This document shows, one piece after another, positions 1 to 10,060 of a stretch of 64,000 nt of DNA. Each line of letters opens with the position of its first letter. Positions within the stretch are counted from its first letter, which is position 1. The notes under the pieces were generated by a model. It saw nothing but the letters and a program-made list of their open reading frames with translations, ran no database searches and was not told the origin of the DNA. The stretch spans positions 5,704,001 to 5,768,000 of the forward strand of contig CM034107.1 of assembly GCA_019914945.1 (NCBI GenBank). The letters run 5' to 3'. This DNA is from Typha latifolia (lineage: Eukaryota; Streptophyta; Magnoliopsida; Poales; Typhaceae). A program made the position numbers and the translations under genes.

Positions 1-644
1 CGGCGGTGGTGGCGATGGCGGCATTCGACGAAGGATTATTGCTGGTCGCTTTCTTCTTATCCCATGACGCGTTGCCGTTCTCCTCGAACTTGATTGATAT
101 GAATGAATCTAATAAAATCAAAACCACCTGTCAAGCTCTACAAGACCTCCGGAGTCGATTAAATCATGCAAAGTTTCAACGCTATAATGCACTTATAGAA
201 TGATGATTCGTGAATTCTTAAAGAATATTAATTCTTTCATGGCGGTTATGAACATGCACTAATGCTTGTTAATATAAAGTTCTCATGTGCATTAGCATGC
301 AGATCTATTAGTAACTCTAGATCTGTTCATGATCGGAATTGAAGAAGTATACCTTCAAGGCTTGCGAGGGAGCCTTCATCAGAGTTGTGGTCTTCCTCCG
401 GTCTTTGATGCCTCGACTCGAGGCGCTGTAGGAAGGAGCCGAGAGCAAAGACTTTGGGCAGGGAGATGCTGGGTTTTCTCCTCAAGATTCTAAAGGAGCT
501 CTCTGTGTCATTGTTCTGAGAAAGGTGGCCTTGTTTAGATGCCAAGATGAGGAGCCTCTCTCTCAAACATATAGCGCATATCCCTATAATCACCTCATCT
601 GGGTGGAAATAGCAACATAGGTTGTCTTCTCTATAGCAGTTCAT
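1..644 (-). CDS. Small plant protein with an N-terminal CxxHP...CxxCLRERL motif; 5' part of gene, two exons visible
   Basis: Exon 1 runs 644 to 353 and exon 2 runs 109 past the window edge; the intron is 110-352. The exon 1 donor is GAAG|GTATAC and the exon 2 acceptor is TTATTAG|AT. The joined codon is GAT (Asp) and the frame stays open to the edge, giving at least 133 residues. Residues 10-30 carry a Cys/His cluster (CYFHP, then CAICLRERL), which resembles the start of OCTOPUS/DUF740-type plant proteins. Near residue 60 is RRKPSISLPKVFALGSFLQR, and exon 2 encodes SFISIKFEENGNASWDKKK. This layout matches a family of uncharacterised plant proteins that I recall as At1g22790/At1g71970-like. I chose the ATG at 644 because family conservation begins there; the frame is open up to 812, but that stretch is low-complexity Ser/Pro and looks like 5' leader. 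The function is unknown and zinc binding is only inferred. The C-terminus lies outside the window. Confidence 0.75.
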
Positions 645-1349
645 TTCTTTGGAAGGTGCAAAATAAGAGAACAAGAAGGAGATAGAGGATACTGAAACCA
701 ACGATGAGATAGAGAGGGGGGGAGGGAGGGAGAGAGGTTGGGGAGTCGTGGAGTCCAATGGCTCACTTTTCTGTTTGAAAGCTAGGCTAGAAAAGGAGTT
801 AAGACCATGCACTTACAAGAGAGAGAGAGAGAGGAGGAGGTAGAGAGATAGTGGATAGAGTACCAAATGGTCCAGCTGCCATTATAGATTGATAGATAAG
901 TACACATGGATTGGTATTCAAGTACTTTGAAGTGGATCTTGCCTTGAGCCAAGTTAAACAAAAGAAAAAAAAAGACTTCATTAATAAGGCAATAATTTGA
1001 GTGATTAACAATGTTAAATAAGAGTTAATATTAACAGACCAGACATTTGGAAAGACTACGTTATAGGACTGATAATAAACCAAAAAGCTCTAACATTTAG
1101 TGAGAACGCATGCATTAATCTAAGTTTGAGCTAGCTCGTAAGGATTGATAATTTTGTTTAGGAGAGGATTAGGTGGGATCAAAGATATATATATATCTTC
1201 ATTCAAGAATTGGGGCTCACAAGAAGACTTCTTTCTTGTGTTCAAAGATGTCCCCACAAAAAGTGATGGTGGTGCAAAAGGATTGCCAAAAGTGATCAAC
1301 TTGGGAGGCCAAACCGCACATGGGGGTGTGGAGGCCACCACACCATGCA

Positions 1350-1395
<46 letters not shown>

Positions 1396-1400
1396 TTGAT
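645..1400 (-). promoter_or_regulatory. 5' leader and promoter region of the left-edge gene, with (GA)n and (CA)n(GA)n tracts
   Basis: This is the sequence upstream of the ATG at 644, read on the minus strand. It holds a GA tract near 817-836 and a compound (CA)n(GA)n microsatellite at 1348-1394. On the sense strand these read as CT-rich tracts, which are common in plant 5' UTRs and core promoters. An alternating AT run (ATATATATAT) lies at 1185-1196. I cannot place a transcription start, so the leader/promoter boundary is unknown. Confidence 0.35.
1348..1394. repeat. Compound microsatellite (CA)10(GA)14
   Basis: About ten CA units (1348-1367) are followed directly by about fourteen GA units (to 1394). 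The ORFs across it consist of Thr-His and Arg-Glu runs and are not genes. Confidence 0.9.
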
Positions 1401-1546
1401 ATCGTCAAAGCTTGAAGAAAAGGGTGGACGTTTATACGTGGCCGCGTGTGGTCTTCTGCCTCGTGGTAAGCTGCTCCCCGGAATAATAGAAGCATTATTA
1501 TTGTGCGTGCGCTCAAGTCACATGTACTGGAAAAAGGCTTATTTTC

Positions 1547-1592
1547 TTTCTTTTCCCTCTTTCTTTAACGATAAAGAAAGAGGGAAAAGAAA
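1547..1592. repeat. Perfect 21-bp inverted repeat with 4-nt loop
   Basis: The arms at 1547-1567 and 1572-1592 are exact reverse complements (pyrimidine-rich left, purine-rich right) around the loop ACGA. The stem could form a cruciform or an RNA hairpin. No coding context; it lies about 0.9 kb upstream of the left-edge gene. Confidence 0.8.
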
Positions 1593-2775
1593 AGGATGCA
1601 AGCATAAAGTAGCCTCATTCTTGAGTTTTAAGTATTATCTGTATGGTTTATGTAATTAACAATATATTTTGAACTACTTTAAAATGTGTAAAAATGTCTA
1701 GAATTTTTGTATGAGCATATGTACATGTTGTTATGAATCTTTGTATGAGCATATGCATAGTTATTATGAATATTGACACAGAAAATAAAAGTGAAAAAAA
1801 TTGAACTAAAGAGAATTTTTTTTTTGAAGTTATTCATATATGATTAAGAATGTTCTCAAATACGCATACCATAATTTTTAGAGTTGTAGATGCTCATAGT
1901 GATATTTAAAAATGGATTCAAATGAGCTCAAAATTTGAGATTTTAAATCTATGCATTCGAAAGTGACGTTGGCATTTGAATGCCACCGCGAATCTCCAAC
2001 TGATTACAGGATCTCATGGAATCTTTTGAGGAGATCTTTTGTCTTATCTAAAGGAGGTATAAAATGGTTAATTTACCCAAGCATAGGTAGCCATTTTTAT
2101 TACTTTAGGAGAGACTTTTAGAGATATATGACTACAGATAGAACGTACTGAATCGAATTTTTACACATTGTATCTATATTGGATCTGACAGATGTCACTG
2201 AGATATAAAAATTAATCACAAAGGTCACTGAGGTTGGAAACCGATCATGAGAAGGAGTGAAACATGGGATTTAGCAAGAAAGGTTGTTAAAGATTGAGTC
2301 ATGGAGATCGATGAGTTACCTAAATGCTTTTTGTTACTGCTATATTTTTTAGTAATTGGTTTTAATCTGAGTTTCGATTCGTAGATTTTTACCCGATTTG
2401 ATATTTTTTAACATTAAATCATGTTTTTGAGGTTGCCTATTTATGATTTTGTTTTTCTACATTTTATTAATTAATAATGTGTGGTAGATTCAATCTATTA
2501 GAGCATATTATAATTTTTTTTAATTTTTACTAGAGCGGGATTCTCTTACTATAGAGAGATTCTTAAAGAGAGAGTTACCTAGAGAAGGGCCAATCTACTA
2601 TTAGATCTCACCCATTTTATGAATCCAATTATTTTATTAGAAAGCCTAGATGAGGGCTTTTTCTCATGAAATCTATTGATGAGAGAGTTTGGTTCTCAAC
2701 TGTTAGTGGGTGGAAACCACCTAGTGTTGTTACTAGGGATGGTGAAAGTTAAGTCATCAGAGCAAGGGACGAAGA
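1593..2775. other. AT-rich intergenic sequence, no gene seen
   Basis: I see no ORF with recognisable protein similarity. A short direct repeat (TTTGTATGAGCATATG) occurs at about 1708 and 1740. Nothing else stands out. Confidence 0.6.
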
Positions 2776-3300
2776 TTGATTTTGAAAAATTGAGATGGAA
2801 TAGTAAGGTTATAAATGTTATTTTTAATAGTATTACCCCCAACGAGTTCGTGCGAGTTTGCACCTGCAAAACTACCAAAGATGGTGGGATATCCTTGAGA
2901 CTACTTATGAGAGCATACAACTAATTTTTAAACCCTTCGCATGGAGGAAACTAAGTTTCTTAATGAGTTTTATGCTAAACTCAGTGACATTGTGGATTCA
3001 AGTTTTAAATTAGGATAAAGAATACCTAAAAACAAAAGTGGCATGAAAACTCTCACGTCCTTGCCTAAAATTTTCATGTAAAAGTAATTACTATTAAAGA
3101 AAACAAAGACATAAACTCAATGAAAGTTGAACATCTAGTTGGTGGTAACTTACAAACCTTTGAGTCTTCTCTTTGTCATCCTAAAGTCTAAAGCCATGGC
3201 CTTGATGACTATTAGAGATAAAGATGAGGAGTTTTACAAGAATACAAAGTTAGATCTTGAGATAATGAATCTTTCAAAAAAAGGAAGAAAATTTTGAAAA
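2776..3300 (+). pseudogene. Ty1/copia gag remnant
   Basis: The translation is broken by stops but recognisable in pieces: DFEKLRWNSKVINVIF near 2780-2825, then NEFYAKLSDIVDSSFKLG near 2960-3018, then a piece around KVEHLVGGNLQTFESS near 3125-3175. The same three blocks occur in the same order in the gag of the copia element at 34852-33407 (WNSKAINVIF, NEFYAKLSDIVNSSFNLG, KVEQLVGNLQTFESS), so this is an older, opposite-strand relative. No LTR or target-site duplication could be assigned. Confidence 0.75.
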
Positions 3301-3409
3301 GAAAAATCAAAAGATGCCATGCATAACTACCTCAAGGGCAAAGTTGTAACACTAAGAAAAAAATGGCTGGCTTGTGTAAAGGGCGAAGAGGCTGGTTAGC
3401 CATAAAAGA

Positions 3410-3761
3410 CTAGGGATTCAACGAATAAGGGAGAGGAACTAGCCAACGGCCAAGGCTTGGGTAGAAACTAGGGTTTGAAGGAGATAGGAGGAGACATAAG
3501 AGAGAGAAGATAGAAGGGACTCAATCAATCAAACCTTCAATAGTCATCTGGTTGCACTCCACGTTATTTAAATGAGGCTAATCAGTTTAACGCAACCAAC
3601 TAATCAAATGACTTAAATCATTACAAGCTAAAAATAATATATGACTCAACTAAAATGGGAATTGACTAACTCAATTAAAAGAAAAATCAACTAAGATAAC
3701 TGACTCGCCCCAACGAGTCCAATGTCCAATGAAGTTGTTTAGTTTAACCTATATCACATCA
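3410..3761 (-). repeat. LTR-like remnant, family C
   Basis: This block resembles 18923-19192 and, more weakly, 36430-36719. Shared words include ATGACTTAAATCAT, ATGACTCAACTAAAATGG and TAATGTCC...GAAGTTGT, and each copy ends in CACATCA. Here CACATCA is followed by ATCCACCACGCTTCC, which on the minus strand resembles the purine-rich primer segment next to the 3' LTRs of families A and B. I read it as the 3' LTR of a degenerate minus-strand element. Its left edge is uncertain. Confidence 0.5.
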
Positions 3762-5064
3762 ATCCACCACGCTTCCACTCACTTTGTCTTCAAAGTGATA
3801 GACTTAGCTTTAAAAAAAGTGCTTCATTAGGTTCAACTTGAATTCTTAAGTCGTTTCATGTTTACAGTTGTCTATAGTGGTTTCCAAACATTTCATAATT
3901 TCTAAAATATTTCCTCCAATATCCGAGCCAAGTCCAAGAGCGCACGACTTGTGGAGGCTAGGGCTTGACTTGGTGTAGCCTTATGTGGCCTGGTGGTGCT
4001 CGACCAATTAGTCCAGAGCTACAACTAGATCCACCCGCAATCGAAGGTGGACTCTAGTCTAATCAAGGCCAAGTGTATGGGCTGGTCAATTTGGGCTTTG
4101 GAGCGTCGAGGGTCTAAGAAGGTGCATCCAAACCTAGAACTAGAAGACCCTAGTGTATGATAGACCAGGGCCTAGTTCAAGTTGAGGCTCAGCCAAGACC
4201 TAGACATAAGGGATAGCCCCAATTGGGCTTGTGGGTGCACGTATAGGCTGGTTAGAGCTCGCTAGACCAGCGTGTTCTTGGATTGTAATGGTGCTTATGG
4301 GCTAAGGAGATGGTTCTTAGCAGCCCTTGGTTTTGGTTGTCGAGGCACTAGATTATTAAGATCTGCCCACGGTTCTCATTTTTTCTCAAGGTGTGGTATC
4401 GTCGGAGGCCGATATCAATTTGTCGTTGCTTCGCTCTTCTCGGTGTGGCTGGGCAAGATCAGATTACAAGGACGTGGCTCCATGAACTCTTCCATGTCTT
4501 CTTTGAACTCTAAAGGTGGTAGAGGTGGAGTCATTTCTTCGACTGTGTCAACTATGGCTGCGCTTTGTATTCAGCCCGATCTAGTGGCAGATCTAGGACC
4601 GATGCCCCTAGTAGGTAGAGATCCCCTACTTGGAACTTTAGGCCATCTTCACGCAAGCTCTGCCAATCATTGTGAATATCTAGCAAGATGCCCTGTATTA
4701 TAGCAAGGAAAGTTGTCATCCCCTCCGAAATTTGCATGGTTGACTAAGGTTCGACCCACCACATTAGTGAGGTTGACAGTAAGGAAAGCCTCAACTCAGC
4801 CTCAGGGATGGTTCATTGCTACAAATTTCTCCCCATGATGTCGTGTCACCATTGGTCGCGTTGCAAAAATATTAATATATGCAATCGCAATGCTTGAGTG
4901 AAGGCTGTAGCTAGGATATGTGCAGCTATAGTTTAGGACTAAGGGAGGGATTTGTTTTGGCCCTTGCTTGGGTGTGGATGCTAATATATATGGTTGGCAT
5001 AGGCAGAGGTGTTGTATGGAGGATGGAGTGCTTTAAGGGTAGTTGCTGGAGCGGCGACCTTGGC
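3762..5064. other. Probable interior of a degenerate LTR element, no intact gene
   Basis: The stretch sits between the two LTR-C-like blocks after removing the inserted element A-1. ORFs at 4272-4703 (+) and 4552-4737 (-) show no recognisable domain. I cannot assign gag or pol here. Confidence 0.35.
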
Positions 5065-6922
5065 TAGGCTGACAGGTTACGGAACGATTTCTTTAAGATC
5101 TGGATTTATTACAAAAAGCAGTCCGCGCAACCAAGGGAAAATGTTCATCAAATATTCTTCCATAGCCATAAAATTACGAAACTAAGTAAAATCAATCCAT
5201 AACTCCCTGATCTATATTTTTTGTATTTACACGTTTCGTAGATTCGAATTACAACTGGAATGAAAATAAGATATAGTGCGGATGATGGTGGTAGTGACGG
5301 GTGGAGTGGATGTTAGGGTTATGGATGATAATGGAGATGAGGATGGATGGTTGATGTTGTTTAAGGGATAAAAATGAAGGGGAAGAAGTGGTCGAGATCC
5401 CAAGGAAGAGGTGTACTCGACAGACGAGGGAGATTAGAAGTTAGGAGAGACCTTACCAATGATAGAGATGGCTGGTTGGTGAAAAAGGAAAAAGGAGATT
5501 AGGGTAGAGAGACTAAAGAGAGGATAGAGAGGCAAGAAACCAATATTCTAAGCATTCTAATTTTGGCTGTCATTCACACCTTTAAAAAGGCTAGGCAACA
5601 AGCCAAAATAACAATTATTAACCCTAATTCTAATGGACTGCTGCTGATCACGTTTGAACGCGCCCGATCGCGTTCAAACGCACAAAATTCTCTGTTGATG
5701 CGAACGTGATGCAAATGTGATGCAAACGTTCGAACGCCGCGTTCGAACATGCTCGACCGCGTTCAAACTAGGGGTGTAAATGAGCCGAGCTTGAGTGAGC
5801 CGGTTGCTGCTCAGGCTTGGCTCGAAATTAATTTCAAGCTTCTTTATTGGGCTCCTCGAGCCTAATCGAGCCCGAGCCGAGCCCGAGTCTGAAATGAGCC
5901 TATTATCAAGCCTCATTTGAGCTGAGCTGGCTCGAGCTGGATCGAGCCAATTCAAGCCCAAGCCAAGCCACAACCTATTTAAAGTGAAAAAAGATAAAAT
6001 TAAATAACAAATTTAATCTGTAAATAAAATAAAAGCCAACCAAATTGACTATAAATTTTAAAGTTAATCAGTGATTAGCAATCACACCAATTTAAAAATT
6101 TTTACCAGTAAATATAATAAAAGCCAACCAAATGAACTTAACTTAAATTATACAAAACTTTACTAAAGCCAACCAAATTATCACACTAATTGTAAAATAT
6201 TAACATAGTACCATTTGTCAAAATCAATCACACCAATTTCAAAAATTTTACCAGTAAATATAACAAAAGCTAACCAAATGAACTTAACTTAAATTATACA
6301 AAACTTTACTAAAGTCAACCAAATTATCACACCAATTGCAAAATATTAACATAGTACCATTCATCAAAATTTGGCTCAAAGCAAATCCAAATTTTGAACT
6401 CCAAAGCATAAGTCTATCACTTGCTAAATATTACAATATAAAGCACTTAACTTATATCTTGCCAAATATTATAATAAAATATGATAGCATGCCAAATATT
6501 ACAACTAAACTTATTTGGCACTCTCAAGTCTCAACACCAAAAAGAAGCTTCATCCTATAACTACAAAAAAAAGGAAACAAGTTAATTGCAGCATAAACAT
6601 CGTTGCAACTAGTATAAACAAACAATGATGGGAAAATTCAGAATATTCAGTTGTTAATTAACTTAAACATCATTGCTCTCAATTCAAAACATTTTTAATA
6701 TATCCTTACCTCTTCTATCATCTATGCAAATGAAAATGCTATACAAATGGAAAAGACATACAATGTATGATACCCAAAGATCAAACTACATTTGGAATCT
6801 TCACAAACACATTTTTCATCACCGATACCTAAAGAAAATAAGATTATAAAAAAGAAGTTAGCAATAGTTTATAAAAGCATAAAATGAGAAAATTTTATTA
6901 TGAGAAGTATAGTACACATACC

Positions 6923-8936
6923 CTAGAGCTGATTTGTTTTTTTTGATGATTTTCTAATCCAATTCCCTCCACATATCAAAGCCTCCACTATCTCGGAAGA
7001 CAAAGAGCTTCGAGAATCATTTAGAACTCTATCGCCAGCACTAAAAGCTGATTCAGATGCAATAGTGGTAATAGGAACTAAAAGTATATCTCGAGCCATC
7101 TTGGAAAGAATAGGAAATTTCAATATCTTTAGTCTCCCCCATTCTAGAGCATCAAACTTGTCAATCAAACTTGTAGTATGCTCCTCTAAGTATATTTCTA
7201 ATTCAGATTTAAGAGGTTCAACTGCATTTGTTGATTCCAAAAAAATTTTAAACTCTACTTGACCTTCTGAACCTTTAGCACCAATCAAGTCATCACTCTT
7301 ATCAAGTTGAGATCTATCATTCATTCCATTATTTTTCACCTAATGCATTCTCAAGTTCATATGATTCAAAAATAGTATATAACACTCTGTGGACCCTTTG
7401 CATGTTTATTTGAGCTTCTACAAAGCAATATAGTTTTGGAAAATAAAAGTTAATAAGCTTCATTTTGTATCGGGGATCTAATGCTGCTGCCACTGCCAAC
7501 AACATATCACATTCTCCCCAAAACTTATCAAATTTATTTCTCATTTCTATAGCCAGATACTTCAAAAAGTAGAATTCACTTTCAAATCCTTTATTTAAAG
7601 CTTCTTTCACTTTCCATAAATCAATCAAAAATAGATTTACAGTAGGATATGAACTTCTTGATATAATTTGAGTAACATCATAAAATGTTTTCAAAAATTC
7701 ACCGACTTTTGTAGCTTTAAACCAATCATCTTCTGAAGGTAGCCATTTGTAATTTGCATCTCTCGTTGCATATTGTTCAAAAATATTTTGGTACATAAAA
7801 GCATGCTTTAACATAACATATGTAGAATTCTAACGAGTTGCAACATCCAAAGCTAAACCTTTAGAAGTAGGAACAGAGAGTTGTCTTGCAATTTCACTAA
7901 ACTTATACAAACACGAAAGACTCTTTTTTAAGTAAGTAACACTGCATTTGATATTTTCAATGACATCTTGAATGACATGGATCCCATCTTGAACAACTAG
8001 ATTTAAAATGTGAGCACAACATCTAATATGAAAAATAAGCCCCTTGAAGCACAATTTATCTCTAACTTGAAAGTTATTCATAATATTCTTAGTAGCAACA
8101 TCATTGGCGGAGGCATTGTTTAAGATAATAGTTGACACTTTATCCTCTATTCCCTAAGGAATTAAACAATTAATAATAGCATCTGAAATAACAACTCCGG
8201 TGTGTGGAGGCTCCAACTGACAAAAGTTGATAATGCGTTTTTGTAAAGTCCAATTAGAATCAACAAAATGAGCAGTCAAAGAATACCCAATATTTTGATT
8301 TGAGGTCTACAAATCTGAAGTCAAACTAATTCTATTAGTTCCTTTCAAAAGCAATTTCACTTCTTCTTTTGCAGATTCATATACTTTCAGGACATCACTT
8401 CTCATTGTGTTTCTAGAAATTCGTTCATAACGTAGATTAAGAACCTTCAGAAGAATATTGAACCATGTATGCTCAACCATATTAAAAGGATACTCATGTA
8501 CCATCATCATTTTTGCCATTATTTCTCTCACCACATTTTGGTTGTATCCTGATGAAATAGTTTTGAGATAATTTTCTTCTATAGTTGAAGCCCCAGTAAC
8601 ACTAGATGTAGAAACAAAAGGAATTTTTTTTCCTTTGCCCACCAAACCAGTGCCAAATTTTACATGTCTTTTTATGTGTGAAGTGGTGCCTTGCTTAGGA
8701 ACATTAAATAATGACGAGCAATTATTACACCGATACTTTTCTACCTCTTCTCCATTTTCTTTCACCTTAACCCACTTGACATACAACCATACATTAGAAG
8801 TTCTTCTTCTCCTTTTCTTTTGACTATTACTTTTTTCTTCCTTATTAGTTTCATTATCCTCATCACCAATATCAATTTCAATAGGTTCATTTTCACTAAC
8901 AGCATAAAAAAGATTCTTAGTTACTGACTCTAACAT
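6923..8936 (-). pseudogene. hAT transposase (BED zinc finger, RNase-H-like, dimerisation domain), disabled
   Basis: Four pieces read in order on the minus strand. 8936-8307 has a BED finger (CNNC ... HIKRH) after a basic stretch. 8138-7830 and 7814-7329 cover the catalytic region, including ECDMLLAVAAALDPRYK. 7339-6923 holds the C-terminal dimerisation region (SEL..Y, then ILSKMARDILLVPITTIASE.AFS). Three breaks are TAG where hAT relatives usually have Trp: after TSDL near 8305, before GIEDK near 8153, and after VATR near 7829. The fourth is a frameshift at an A run near 7329-7339. The damage is light, so the insertion seems fairly young. Members of this family cut and paste their own element. 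Confidence 0.92.
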
Positions 8937-9380
8937 CTACATTAAAAAACAAAAAACAAAAACAAAAGTACTGCTTAAAATTTTATAATACTTAATTGGT
9001 ACAAAACAAAATCAGATATGACAGATACAACAATGGAGAATTAATAGAATAAAATAAATTACTGCCTTGATGTTCATGATTGGAAGACTTAGGAGTAGCA
9101 AAGCAATTTAATAGGCAATTGTAAACTCTATTCTAACAAACATGATAAATTAAAGCCACTGTTCTACCATAGACCCTGTTCAATATGTGGGAAAAAATGG
9201 AAAAATGATCTAGACCCCATTTTTTGTATCTTAGATATTATTTGGTTCAAATCAATGATTGTAAATATAAAAAAAAGTCAATAAGTAGGGATTTTGATAC
9301 CACCAGAAATAGAAAAAAAATACTCTAAGGAATCAATGGACTAATGGAGGAGGACAATAGAGGATACCTCTTGCCGGCCG

Positions 9381-9680
9381 ATGGAGGTAGATGACGCGGT
9401 GGCGGCAGCTTGGAGAAGGAAGGGGAGGCAGAGCTTAGAGGATGAGGCAGCACCGTGGGTCTATGGCAGCTTGACGAGGCGGGCACCATGGCAGCTCGAG
9501 GAGACGACTAGCATGGGGGTGCCGAAGTTCCGAACTACCGATTGCCGTGTGCCGAAGGAGGAGGAGGGAGAGGCGACGACAGTTCGAGGGGACGAGTAGG
9601 GGGAAATTAGATTTGGGGTAGGAGGCGGGGAGAGGATGTGGGACTTAGATTTGGGGATTAGGGTTTTATAATTTAGTTTT
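9381..9680. other. GC-rich leader region inside the hAT element
   Basis: This is the upstream side of the transposase, before its ATG on the minus strand. The plus-strand ORF at 9381-9599 is Glu/Arg/Ala-rich, matches no domain and is probably chance coding in GC-rich sequence. Confidence 0.4.
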
Positions 9681-10032
9681 ATACCGAGCTGATCGAGCCG
9701 AGCCTGAGCGAGCCGGCTTTAGCTCAGGCTCGGCTCGATATTGATTTTGAGCCTCTTTCAGCGGCTCGGGCTCAGCTCAGCTCTGACCGAGCCGAGCCAG
9801 ACTCAAGCTCCAGTCGAGCCGAGCCCGAGTCGAGCCCGAGCTGCTCGACAAGCTTCACACCCCTAGTTCAAACACGTATTTTGCGTTATCTATTTCTGTG
9901 AACCTAATGCAGGCGTTCGCAAAGGCATTAGAACGCGCCCCAAACAGCGTTTGAATGCGACCTACAAAAAATTTATTTTAATAAAAATAAATAACTAATA
10001 CAATTAAAAAAATACTCTAATAAGGTTTATGA

Positions 10033-10060
10033 GCCCACCATGCTTCCCCCACCTTGCCCT
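10033..10060 (-). other. Polypurine tract of A-1
   Basis: On the minus strand this purine-rich stretch (GGGCAAGGTGGGGGAAGCAT followed by GGTGGGC) lies directly before the 3' LTR. The same element lies beside the 3' LTR at 19988 and, in B-3, at 37913. It primes plus-strand DNA synthesis in LTR retrotransposons. The pol stop codon (TGA, 10060-10062) abuts it. Confidence 0.75.

Larger units (their letters stand above)
5769..9865 (-). mobile_element. hAT transposon with transposase, 4.1 kb
   Basis: A perfect 8-bp duplication GTTCAAAC flanks it at 5761-5768 and 9866-9873. The terminal inverted repeats start TAGGGGTGT at both ends. Just inside the ends (about 5778-5960 and 9680-9850) are GC-rich blocks of GAGCC/GGCTC words in both orientations, as expected of hAT subterminal repeats. 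The 8-bp duplication, the ends and the transposase all indicate hAT. About 2.5 kb is AT-rich non-coding sequence around the transposase. Confidence 0.95.
5070..10032 (-). repeat. 3' LTR of A-1, split by a hAT insertion
   Basis: The LTR parts are 5070-5768 and 9874-10032. The same sequence without the insertion is at 14794-15595, where the hAT target site reads as continuous sequence near 15460. On the minus strand the LTR starts TCATAAACC (from TGATA..) and ends CCTGTCA. Palindromic GTTCGAACG-type motifs lie near 5650-5768 and 9866-9960. Confidence 0.85.

Noticed and set aside
327..812. Upstream ATG at 812 as start of the left-edge gene
   Set aside because: Residues before 644 are low complexity over a GA tract, and family similarity starts at the ATG at 644.
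1217..1516. Overlapping ORFs across the CA/GA microsatellite (both strands)
   Set aside because: They are runs of Ser-Leu, Arg-Glu or Thr-His produced by the simple repeat.
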